NCBI GenBank assembly: GCA_964601225.1
Contig: CAZRMM010000009.1
Coordinates: forward strand, 1-64,000
Length of the DNA: 64,000 bases
Reading direction: 5' to 3'
Origin: CAYRGC01 sp964601225
GTDB lineage: Bacteria > Patescibacteriota > Gracilibacteria > Peribacterales > Peribacteraceae
Shown: one piece after another, positions 1 through 7,266 of the stretch
How the letters are laid out: the number at the start of each line of letters is the position of its first letter
Numbering within the stretch: the first letter of the stretch is position 1
Program-made: the position numbers and the translations under genes
The notes under the pieces: generated by a model
Told to the model about the DNA's origin: nothing
Database searches by the model: none
The model's input: only the letters and a program-made list of their open reading frames with translations

Positions 1-189
1 TTGCCGACAGAGAGTGCATGTCTGCTTCATAGGTGAAGGAGGCAATACAAAAAAATCCTCGGCATACAATCTCGGCCCAGGATCCATAGTCTCTCACGTA
101 CAGTCAAAATGGTCCAACAGTCGCTTTTTGATACCAATCTTTTGTTTGTTTATAAGCCAAAAACTCAATTCTATTTTGTGTAGAAAATC

Positions 190-216
190 TTCTACAACAC
201 TGTTATACTCCTAGTA
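190..216 (+). promoter_or_regulatory. Promoter of the TrmB-type gene, leaderless
   Basis: A TG-extended -10 box (TGTTATACT, core TATACT at 204-209) ends seven bases before the ATG at 217. Transcription would then begin at or next to the start codon, with no room for a ribosome binding site. The 200 bases upstream are AT-rich and hold no convincing gene. A TATAAGCCAA word at about 152-162 also occurs upstream of the second TrmB-domain gene at 9633. Confidence 0.6.
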
Positions 217-972
217 ATGATCACTGAACTCACCAAACTCGGTCTCACCGACGAGGAGTCCCGCATCTACCTGGCCGCACTGGAAATCAACGGCGGGCCG
301 GTCTCCAATATCGCGCGCAAGGCGGGCGTGCATCGCGTCAGCTGCTACCACACGATCGAGAACCTCGTGGCGAAGAAACTCCTGAGCCAGTACAACCGCA
401 ACGGCGTGAAATGCTTTGCGCCGGAGCCGCCGGAGCAATTAATCACGCTCGCGGAGGAGAAAATGAATATCGCGAGGAGCGTGCTCCCGGAACTCCGTTC
501 CATCGCGAGCGCCATCGCCTTCAAGCCCAAGATCCGCTTCTACGAAGGACAAGACGGCGTGGAGAAGGTCTTCACGGAGTCGCTCGCCGCCAAGGGCGAG
601 ATCCTCGGCTACACCAACCTCAGCAACGTCACGGCGTTCTTCCCGAAGTTCTTCACCGAGTACACGCACGCGAAAATGCGCAAGAAGATCAAGACGCGTT
701 ACCTCTCGCCGACGACGGTCGAGAGCGTGCGCGTGATGGATCCGTTCCTCCCCGCGAAGCACGACCCGAACCTCCTCGAAATCCTCCTCGTGAACAAGGA
801 CCAGTTCCTGTTCGAGAACGAGATCCTCATCTTCAACGACAGCGTGGGCATCGTGTCACTCAATAAGGACGAGCTCCTCGGCGTCATCATCGACTCTCCC
901 ACTTTCGCCCGCACGATGAAGGCGGTGTTCGACCTGGCGTGGCTGGGAGCGACTGCCTTCGTGGCGAAATAA
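217..972 (+). CDS. TrmB-family transcriptional regulator
   Basis: A 251-aa soluble protein. Residues 1-65 form a winged helix-turn-helix of the TrmB type (LGLTDEESRIYLAAL, then ARKAGVHRVSCYHTIENLVAKKL). Residues about 100-250 resemble the TrmB regulatory/sensor half (IRFYEGQDGVEKVF). Known: TrmB proteins mostly control sugar and energy metabolism, and many CPR genomes hold several paralogs with unknown ligands. It starts at a leaderless-type promoter and precedes msrB by 46 bases, so the two may be co-transcribed. Family assignment is fairly sure; target and ligand are unknown. Confidence 0.8.
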   Translation: MITELTKLGLTDEESRIYLAALEINGGPVSNIARKAGVHRVSCYHTIENLVAKKLLSQYNRNGVKCFAPEPPEQLITLAEEKMNIARSVLPELRSIASAIAFKPKIRFYEGQDGVEKVFTESLAAKGEILGYTNLSNVTAFFPKFFTEYTHAKMRKKIKTRYLSPTTVESVRVMDPFLPAKHDPNLLEILLVNKDQFLFENEILIFNDSVGIVSLNKDELLGVIIDSPTFARTMKAVFDLAWLGATAFVAK

Positions 973-1018
973 GGGCGAAGTGATCGACGCCAAAAGACAA
1001 ACGCGGTACGGTCTTGTC

Positions 1019-1567
1019 ATGCGTCGATTTTTCCCGATTCTCACCTCCGTGCTCCTTGTCTCATGCTCCACGGCCATGGCCCCGACAATGGAGACCGATC
1101 AGGAATCGAGCATCCCGACGACGCGGCAAGCACAGGCTTCATCGCCGCTCACGGACGAGCAGTGGAAAGCGGGCCTAAGCCCCGAGCGCTACGCCGTTCT
1201 CCGTGAGGCAGCGACGGAACGCCCCTTCACGAGCCCGCTGCTGAACGAACACCGCAAAGGAACCTTCGTAACTGCCGACTGCGGCGATCCCGTCTTCCGC
1301 TCGGAGACGAAGTTCGATTCCGGGACGGGTTGGCCCAGTTTCTACGCGCCGATCTCCCCCGATGCGGTCGTGACGAAGCCGGATGACTCGCTCGGCGTGG
1401 AGCGGACGGAGGTCTTGAGCCGTTGCGGCGGGCACCTGGGGCACGTCTTCACGGACGGCCCGAAACCCACGGGGCTCCGCTACTGCATGAACGGTCTGGC
1501 TCTGAGGTTTGTTCCGGACAAGGAGGCGCCTAGCGCAGCCGCTTCCCTTCCGACGTCTCGACCCTGA
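1019..1567 (+). CDS. msrB: Exported peptide-methionine (R)-S-oxide reductase
   Basis: Reduces methionine-R-sulfoxide in oxidised proteins. The ATG at 1019 gives 182 aa with a lipoprotein-type signal (MRRFFPILTSVLLVSCS), so it should act outside the membrane; the upstream GTG at 980 only adds a hydrophilic stretch. The SelR fold is complete, with SGTGWPSF, RCGGHLGHVF and the catalytic cysteine in RYCMNG. Each of the two usual zinc-binding CxxC pairs keeps only its second Cys (ADCGD, SRCGG), and the SGCGW cysteine is Thr. It is therefore probably a zinc-free variant. Its 3' end overlaps the convergent DUF1361 gene by 38 bases. Confidence 0.9.
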   Translation: MRRFFPILTSVLLVSCSTAMAPTMETDQESSIPTTRQAQASSPLTDEQWKAGLSPERYAVLREAATERPFTSPLLNEHRKGTFVTADCGDPVFRSETKFDSGTGWPSFYAPISPDAVVTKPDDSLGVERTEVLSRCGGHLGHVFTDGPKPTGLRYCMNGLALRFVPDKEAPSAAASLPTSRP

Positions 1568-2213
1568 GGAGCGAGTACACCACGAGATACGCGACGCAGA
1601 GGAACGCGCCGAAAACGAGCGAAACCCCGACGGAACCCGGATACGTGGACGCCTGCGTAACGCGCAGGACAAGATCGGCGATGAGTTCGCGCGTGCTCGT
1701 GAGAACGTCCCAACTGTTCCACCGCAGCTCTCGCCCGACATACACCCCAAAGCCACAGAGAAAATTGATGAAAATCACAAAGACCCAACCGAAGAACGTC
1801 CCGATGCGGGCGCGAATCACATCCTGTATCTGATAGAGGGAGATGCAACCGAGCATCAAGCCCGTCCATGCAAAAGAAGAAAGGAGGGCGATATCGAACC
1901 ACAGAGGCGCGTTGGCCCGCTCTTTGAGATGAACGAAGTCCGTGAAGATGTACGGTGCGTTCGGGTAGAACACGAGCCAGCCGAACCCGAGCGCGAAAAG
2001 AAGGAGCATCGGAGCTTTGCGGCGATGAAACTCCTCGAGCATCGAAGAGAACACGAACGGCACCCACGCGAGGATGAGGTTCCACGGCAGGAAAGTGTAG
2101 GTGATGCGTCCGGTGTAGGACATGCGAGCCATCAGCAACATCGCCGCAAACAGCGACGAGAGAGCGAGGGCGAGGACGATGAGTCTGCGCGAGACGGGAT
2201 GATGGATGCTCAT
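1530..2213 (-). CDS. DUF1361 family membrane protein
   Basis: A 227-aa protein with about six or seven hydrophobic segments and the family signature FYPNAPYIFTDFVHL near residue 85. Known: DUF1361 proteins are polytopic membrane proteins of unknown function. It is convergent with msrB and overlaps its last 38 bases. On the other side it abuts tRNA-Leu, transcribed in the same direction, so read-through from the tRNA promoter is possible. Confidence 0.8.
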   Translation of the reverse strand: MSIHHPVSRRLIVLALALSSLFAAMLLMARMSYTGRITYTFLPWNLILAWVPFVFSSMLEEFHRRKAPMLLLFALGFGWLVFYPNAPYIFTDFVHLKERANAPLWFDIALLSSFAWTGLMLGCISLYQIQDVIRARIGTFFGWVFVIFINFLCGFGVYVGRELRWNSWDVLTSTRELIADLVLRVTQASTYPGSVGVSLVFGAFLCVAYLVVYSLLRVETSEGKRLR

Positions 2214-2252
2214 GACAAAAGATCGTTACCGCGATTATAGATCGACATTGTA

Positions 2253-2340
2253 TGGTGCCCAGGAGAGGACTCGAACCTCCACACCCTTGCGAGTGCTAGC
2301 CCCTCAAGCTAGTGCGTCTACCAATTCCGCCACCTGGGCA
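2253..2340 (-). tRNA. tRNA-Leu (anticodon GAG)
   Basis: The minus strand folds into a complete class II tRNA. It has acceptor arms TGCCCAG/CTGGGCA, the D-arm GGCGGAATTGGTAGACGC, an anticodon stem CTAGC/GCTAG with loop TTGAGGG (anticodon GAG), a long variable arm typical of tRNA-Leu, the T-loop GGTTCGAGTCC and an encoded CCA end at 2253-2255. Confidence 0.97.
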
Positions 2341-2437
2341 CGTCTGCGTTTTTCCGGACAATAAAAGAGCGGCGAGGACCAGGAGTGTAGCAGAGGCTTT
2401 TGCCCAGGCAAAGCGCGTTTGAAGGGCAACGTTGCCC

Positions 2438-3190
2438 TTAAGCGGGCATATCGGCGGATTCCTTTTCCACGATCGACGTGAGGAGCGCCTCGGCAACGTT
2501 GATCTGCTTCCCTTCGTGCGGATGCTGAAACAGATACGTTCCCGGCATGCCGTTCAATTCAAGGACGAACGACCGTCCGTCGTTCTGAACGATGAAATCG
2601 ACGGCGAGGAAGCGCATGCGAAGCAGACGTGCGACGGACAACGCTTCTTTGACGAGATGCCCGGCCCACGCCGACTTCTCCAGGTTGATAACGCACTTGT
2701 GCCAAGGATGCCCGGGCCGAGGATCAAGCGGCTTCTTCTGGACTCCGATGACCTCACCGTCGAGAACAAGGTATCGATGCTCGACTCCTTCGACGTACTG
2801 TTCGAAAAACGCATTTTCCAGATCGCTCCAATCGATCTGTTCTCGATCCGCAATCAGGAGAACGTTCTCGGATCGCATGCCGAGCAATGGTTTCCGCACG
2901 ATCGGACGATGACGATCGAAAAAAGCGTTGATCTCCGTCTTCTTCTTCGAGTAACAAAACGGGATATTGTCGAAGCCTTCTCTCGCCAGGAACGCCCTTG
3001 CAAGACTCTTGTCGCGGCAAATCTGGTCGCCGAGCTGGCTGTTGCCATGAATCTTGGCGTAATACACGAAGACGCTCTTCCCCCCGAGCGGGAACGAGAA
3101 GAGTCCGCAGCCGCTTTCCCAGCGCGGCCGGAGACCGCGTTTTTCGGCTTCCTCAAAAAGCATTTCCGCGCTGATATGACGCTCGAACAT
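2438..3190 (-). CDS. ATP-grasp enzyme, RimK/cyanophycin-synthetase-like
   Basis: A 250-aa protein with ATP-grasp features: a central ATP-binding region (RPIVRKPLLGMRSENVLLI), the FFEQYVEGVEHRYLVLDGEVIG strand-turn, and the metal-binding end DFIVQN...FVLELNGMPGT. Known: ATP-grasp ligases join a carboxylate to an amine or thiol through an acyl phosphate; the RimK and cyanophycin groups add amino acids to peptides or side chains. The substrate cannot be read from the sequence. It is divergent from the GT-C gene at 3269, with a 78-base shared promoter gap. Confidence 0.7.
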   Translation of the reverse strand: MFERHISAEMLFEEAEKRGLRPRWESGCGLFSFPLGGKSVFVYYAKIHGNSQLGDQICRDKSLARAFLAREGFDNIPFCYSKKKTEINAFFDRHRPIVRKPLLGMRSENVLLIADREQIDWSDLENAFFEQYVEGVEHRYLVLDGEVIGVQKKPLDPRPGHPWHKCVINLEKSAWAGHLVKEALSVARLLRMRFLAVDFIVQNDGRSFVLELNGMPGTYLFQHPHEGKQINVAEALLTSIVEKESADMPA

Positions 3191-3268
3191 GGCTCGCGCA
3201 TTCTAGAACAGAGCCATCCGAATTCCCAAGCGTCGCGCCGCCGCGAGCCCTCCTGTAGGCTTTGCCCC

Positions 3269-4540
3269 GTGAAGAAGCCCACTCCTTCTGCACGGAAGAC
3301 CAAGCGAGGTTTCCGCCCGTGGCACGCACTGCTCCTCGGAATCGGAATCACGCTGCTGCAACTCGGCATCGCGGTGACGATCCAGAAGGAATCGCGTTAT
3401 CAAGCGGCATACGCGAATCTCTTTCAGTGGGACAGCGAGCATTACGACCGCATCGCCAGAGACGGATATTTCGCGAATCTTCCGACCCTCGGCGAAGGCA
3501 CGGAGCTGACACAACGGTCGTGGATCAAGAACACCAACGTCGCGTTCTTCCCCGGCTATCCGTTCCTCGCACGAATCCTGCGACCCTTTCTGTTCCGGAA
3601 ATTCGCGCTGCTGGTGACGGCGCAGCTCGCGGCCATCGGCATGTGGACGACGCTGATCCTGCTGCTGCGGCACCTCCGCGTGAAACCGGCAATCGCGGGA
3701 GTGGTTCTTGCGTGCAGTGCCGCGCATCCGGCGGCGTTCTACGTCGTGGCGGCGTACTCCGAATCGCTCTTCCTGTGGGGACTCCTCGGCATGCTCTTCT
3801 GGACGGTGGGGCGGAACGGCCGCGGTTGGCTCTTCGCAGGACTCCACGGATTCGCGATGTCGGTAACGCGGGTCTTCGGTCTCGCGCTCGCCGCATTGCC
3901 CGTGATCGACGCGCTCCTGAACCACGGCGTCCCCCGGTCGGCCGAGGCGAAGCGCGAGCTCCGCTGCGCGGCGTTCGCCTCCGCACTCTCGGCCGCGGGC
4001 ACGCTGCTCTTTTTCGCCTACTGCCAAGTCGCCTTCGGCCTCTGGAACCTCTATTTCCTTCGTCAATCGGCAGGATGGAATATCCATCCGCAATACGCGT
4101 TCCCGCTGAGCGGGAACGTCCTGAGCATCCTTGTCCCGGCGCTCCCGCATAGTTTTTCGGACGGACAGGAACTGAGTCGATTCGCAACGGGCGCCACCTT
4201 CTGGTTCCTCGCTCTCGGTTTCGCACTGGACGCATGGAGCACCCGACGCCGACGGATCGACGGCTTCCGGATCCGCCTGCTCTTCTGGATCGCCGCCGCA
4301 CTCCTCTTCTATCTGCCCGCCGCGGCGCTCGTGGGGAACGGTTGGCAGAGCATGCTGCGTTACACCTTCCCCTGCGTGATGCTCGCGCTGATCGCACTCT
4401 CGCACCTGTGGTCCCGCGTGAAACTGTCACCGACGACGCACGCCGTCCTCGGCACGTGCGCGCTCCTCTGCGCCGCGCTTCTTTTGGGCGAACAGCTCAT
4501 CCTCCTCACGGTTTTCACCGACGGAAAATGGGTGGCCTGA
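3269..4540 (+). CDS. PIG-V-like GT-C glycosyltransferase
   Basis: A 423-aa polytopic membrane protein. The GTG at 3269 follows a -10-like TAGGCT (3256-3261) by seven bases, while the upstream open frame is antisense to the ATP-grasp gene. After the first membrane helix comes the acidic loop FQWDSEHYDRIARDGYF, the WD..HY..IA..GY motif of PIG-V-type mannosyltransferases, followed by FFPGYPFLAR and about eight more membrane spans. Known: such enzymes move mannose from polyprenyl-phosphate-mannose to acceptors outside the membrane. Acceptor unknown; it may share the sugar donor made by the Dpm1-like enzyme at 29453. Confidence 0.7.
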   Translation: MKKPTPSARKTKRGFRPWHALLLGIGITLLQLGIAVTIQKESRYQAAYANLFQWDSEHYDRIARDGYFANLPTLGEGTELTQRSWIKNTNVAFFPGYPFLARILRPFLFRKFALLVTAQLAAIGMWTTLILLLRHLRVKPAIAGVVLACSAAHPAAFYVVAAYSESLFLWGLLGMLFWTVGRNGRGWLFAGLHGFAMSVTRVFGLALAALPVIDALLNHGVPRSAEAKRELRCAAFASALSAAGTLLFFAYCQVAFGLWNLYFLRQSAGWNIHPQYAFPLSGNVLSILVPALPHSFSDGQELSRFATGATFWFLALGFALDAWSTRRRRIDGFRIRLLFWIAAALLFYLPAAALVGNGWQSMLRYTFPCVMLALIALSHLWSRVKLSPTTHAVLGTCALLCAALLLGEQLILLTVFTDGKWVA

Positions 4541-4631
4541 AACCCCCGGCTCACCGCACGTCGTCATCGATCGGAATCGCCCGCCCGTCGCCCCTTGAGG
4601 AAACGCTCCGTCGCGCGCATTCTCTCTGCGC

Positions 4632-5558
4632 ATGTCAGCGATCATGATCGACCTCCTCCGCCGCTCACTGCACCGCTGCAATCGAGCGGGAACGACGATC
4701 GGTGTCCTGACGGGCGTCGTCGGGACCTTCCTCATTGCCCTGCAACTCTGCGCGCCGGGATACGTACTGCAACGGATGACACCCGTCCTGCCCGAACTCC
4801 TGGGGCAGGAAGAGGCAACCCGTTTCTCCGAGAAGCTCGCGACCGCGCGCATCGGCACGAACGATCATCTGATGCTTGCGGGCGAAACCGCCCTTGCCGT
4901 TCAGGCAGCCGTCGAACGTCTTCCCCTCGAAAAACAGGAAGCGATGTTCGAGAAAGCGGGTGAGCGTCTCGGTCCTTTCTTCCGAACGGCGTTGCTCGTG
5001 GCAGCCGTGGTTTTCGCTCTCGAAATCATCACCCGCATTGTGGCTCTCGTGGCCGTTAGCCGTCCCGAAGAAGGAAACGTATTCCTCCGATCCGTTCGGT
5101 CGGCACCGAAAATCCTCGGAGTGTGGTTGCTCCTCGCGGGAATCACGGGGCTCTGGATTGCCCTGCTTGCCCTCGCCGCAAGCTTCATTTTGCCGCCGAT
5201 ATTCGCGCTTCTCTCCGTCTTCGTTTTCGCATTGCCGCTCCTGCTCTATCCCCGGTTCGCCCTCGCCCCGGCGATCCTGCTCTCCGAGCGTACGGGAATG
5301 CTGGACGCGATCCGCTTGAGCTACCGCAGAACGAAGAACCGGTACGCGTTCGTGCTTCTCGGACTCGTGACGGCTCAGGTGGCGGTGCTCCTCGCCGACC
5401 GGATCGGAAACCTCGTCGTCGGCTCCGTCGTGGCCGTGGCCTCCACCCGTTCGCCGTACGCTCCGATCATCGGGCTCACGCTCACCGTCGCGCATGTCGT
5501 CTTCGTCGCGTATCGGGCGGGATTCGTCGTGGAACTGAATGAACGTTTCAAGACTTGA
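4632..5558 (+). CDS. Polytopic membrane protein of unknown function
   Basis: A 308-aa protein with a membrane helix near residues 20-45, a charged loop to about residue 110, then four or five helices. The segment ALAPAILLSERTGMLDAIRLSYRRTKNRYAFVLLGL resembles the loop and helix pattern of DUF975 / glycerophosphodiester-phosphodiesterase membrane domains, but this is only suggestive. It lies 91 bases after the GT-C gene on the same strand and may be its operon partner. ATG at 4644 is an alternative start. Confidence 0.6.
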   Translation: MSAIMIDLLRRSLHRCNRAGTTIGVLTGVVGTFLIALQLCAPGYVLQRMTPVLPELLGQEEATRFSEKLATARIGTNDHLMLAGETALAVQAAVERLPLEKQEAMFEKAGERLGPFFRTALLVAAVVFALEIITRIVALVAVSRPEEGNVFLRSVRSAPKILGVWLLLAGITGLWIALLALAASFILPPIFALLSVFVFALPLLLYPRFALAPAILLSERTGMLDAIRLSYRRTKNRYAFVLLGLVTAQVAVLLADRIGNLVVGSVVAVASTRSPYAPIIGLTLTVAHVVFVAYRAGFVVELNERFKT

Positions 5559-5655
5559 GACGTGAGACTTGAGAGAAAAAGAAGGGAAACTCTTAATTCC
5601 CATCTCTCATCTCTCATTTCTCATATCTCACGTCTCACGTCTTATCTCTCTTCCG
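5541..5655. terminator. Long imperfect hairpin between convergent genes
   Basis: The gap between the membrane protein and pilT carries arms built from short near-repeats: AGACTTGAGACGTGAGACTT on the left and repeated CTCATCTC/CTCACGTC words on the right, which pair imperfectly. The position between two convergent genes suits a bidirectional terminator. Hairpins of the same design but different sequence occur at 6744, 7162, 41403, 43650, 55571 and 62850. Confidence 0.5.
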
Positions 5656-5660
5656 ACGTC

Positions 5661-6692
5661 TCACGACAACTTCACCACCAAATCGTACGCTTCCTGCGTG
5701 ATTGCCCCTTCCTTCAGGAGACGTTTGGCATCTTTCTCAAACGTCACCATGCCGTACGTTTCACCGGTCTGAAGAACGGAAGGAAGTTCCTGCGCGCGGC
5801 TCTCGCGAATGATGTTGCCGACGGCGGGCGTGTTCACGAGCACCTCGCGCACGGCGACGCGTCCACCCTTCGCACCCGGCACGAGGCGCTGGGCCACGAC
5901 GGCCTTGAGCGAGAGCGAAAGCTGCGAACGGATCTGCGCCTGTTGGTGCGGCGGGAAAACGTCGATGATACGGTCGATGGTCTGCGTGGCGTTCGGCGTG
6001 TGGAGCGTGGCGAAGATCAGGTGACCGGTCTCCGCGAGCGTGAGCGCGGCGGCGATGGTCTCCGGATCGCGCATTTCGCCCACGAGGACGATCTCGGGAT
6101 CCTGACGGAGCACGTGCTTGAGCGCCTCCGGGAACGAGAGGAAGTCCTGGCCGTACTCGCGCTGACGCATGACGCCGTTGCCCTGCGGGAAGATGAATTC
6201 GATGGGATCTTCCAGCGTCACGATGTTCACAGCACGGTCGGCGCGCAGCGCCTCGATGATGGACGCGAGCGACGTGGACTTTCCCGCGCCGGTGGGACCG
6301 GTGAAGAGCACGAGACCCTGACGCTCGGCGCGGAAACGATCGATCAAGCCGCCGAGACCGAGGCTTTCGGGCGCGGGAATCGCGTTCGGAATGATGCGCG
6401 CGGCGACGCTGACGTTGCCGCGCTCGTAGTGGCAGTTCACGCGGAGACGCACGCCGGCGGAGATGCCGAAGGAGGCGTCCGCCTCGCGTTGCTCTTCGAA
6501 CCGCTTGAAGTTCTCGCCGAGTACCGCACGGGCGAATTCCTCCGCCTGCGCCGGGGTCACGGCCTGCTTGGTCTGGGGGACGAGAATTCCGTCGATACGG
6601 AAGAGCACCGGGCACCCCACGGCCACGTGGACGTCGGAAGCCTTGAGCTCCGCCGCTTTCTCGAAGACCGCCGTTACCGTGTTTTTATCCAT
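5661..6692 (-). CDS. pilT: Type IV pilus retraction ATPase PilT
   Basis: A 343-aa cytoplasmic hexameric ATPase that powers pilus retraction, twitching and DNA uptake. Visible are the N-terminal PAS-like half (KASDVHVAVGCPVLFRIDG), Walker A GPTGAGKS at residues 132-139, the Asp box VTLEDPIEF, the Walker B region DPEIVLVGEMRD, and the His box GHLIFATLHT. Length matches the family (about 340-370 aa). No other pilus genes are in the window, but dprA at 47833 is consistent with natural DNA uptake. Confidence 0.95.
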   Translation of the reverse strand: MDKNTVTAVFEKAAELKASDVHVAVGCPVLFRIDGILVPQTKQAVTPAQAEEFARAVLGENFKRFEEQREADASFGISAGVRLRVNCHYERGNVSVAARIIPNAIPAPESLGLGGLIDRFRAERQGLVLFTGPTGAGKSTSLASIIEALRADRAVNIVTLEDPIEFIFPQGNGVMRQREYGQDFLSFPEALKHVLRQDPEIVLVGEMRDPETIAAALTLAETGHLIFATLHTPNATQTIDRIIDVFPPHQQAQIRSQLSLSLKAVVAQRLVPGAKGGRVAVREVLVNTPAVGNIIRESRAQELPSVLQTGETYGMVTFEKDAKRLLKEGAITQEAYDLVVKLS

Positions 6693-6743
6693 CCCAGTAT
6701 TCTATCACTTTTTGGCTGCGGGATCAACGAAATGCTATCGCCC

Positions 6744-6824
6744 TGCGTCCTTTGCGTCTGTGCGTCTTTTGCGTCTCCGGCACAACGAAAAGACGCAGAA
6801 GGCGCATGGGACGTAAAGGACGCG
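6744..6824. repeat. Word-built inverted repeat (GCGTCTT type)
   Basis: The left arm repeats GCGTC(C/T)TT words four times; the right arm repeats AAGACGCAG/AAGGCGC words. Together they form an imperfect hairpin of roughly 35 bp between the end of the chorismate-mutase-like gene and the start of pilT, both on the minus strand. It may terminate the upstream transcript. Confidence 0.5.
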
Positions 6825-6828
6825 CCGA

Positions 6829-7077
6829 CTACTCCCCGCTCACCCTGCACATTTTCATGACAAGACGGCAAATTCCGCTGACCGAAGACACGTGGAGCCC
6901 TTGTTCATCGGCCATTCCCTCCCACTCGGAGATGAATTCGGCCTGCGTCGCATCATCGAAAACGCCTTCGTCCTCTTCCAGAGCCTTTTGGCACAAATTC
7001 ACGCGTTCTGCCAGCAAATCGACGATTTGCTGATCGAGTTTCATCAATTGTTCGCGGAGGCTGTGGGAGACGGGCAT
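6829..7077 (-). CDS. Chorismate-mutase type II-like small protein
   Basis: An 82-aa helical protein from the ATG at 7077. Its N-terminal helix SLREQLMKLDQQIVDLLAERVNLCQKALEE matches the AroQ chorismate-mutase pattern (LR..id.iD..ll.Ll.eR). Known: the family converts chorismate to prephenate, but stand-alone AroQ-like proteins occur without a shikimate pathway. No aromatic biosynthesis gene is nearby, so enzymatic activity is uncertain. A longer in-frame start (7167) adds residues that do not look like this family. Confidence 0.6.
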   Translation of the reverse strand: MPVSHSLREQLMKLDQQIVDLLAERVNLCQKALEEDEGVFDDATQAEFISEWEGMADEQGLHVSSVSGICRLVMKMCRVSGE

Positions 7078-7161
7078 GGGCGCATCTTTCCCGATTCCCA
7101 TCCGATTGCAAGGGACATTTTGCCCCGAGGATTGTGAAGAGTCAGAAAAGCACAAAGCTCT

Positions 7162-7244
7162 GAACACGAAATCCTAAGCACCGCGAATCACGCGTCTCAT
7201 GATTATCCTCATCCTTGAGAATTTCGTGCTTAGAATTTCGGATT
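7162..7244. repeat. Word-built inverted repeat upstream of ligA
   Basis: The words CGAAATCCTAAGCAC (left) and GTGCTTAGAATTTCG (right) pair as an imperfect hairpin. The element lies between divergent genes, so it is not simply a terminator of convergent transcripts. It belongs to the same structural class as the hairpins at 5541, 6744, 41403, 43650, 55571 and 62850. Confidence 0.5.
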
Positions 7245-7266
7245 TTTGGATGCTATCCTTTTGAGG

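Noticed and set aside
1..213. Small plus-strand frame before the TrmB-type gene
   Set aside because: Translation has no protein-like pattern and overlaps the AT-rich promoter region.
3203..4405. Long antisense frames over GC-rich genes, for example 3203-4405, 10500-11108, 19767-21851, 33222-35045
   Set aside because: Arg/Glu/His-rich translations with no family features, lying opposite clear genes; typical shadows of high-GC codons.
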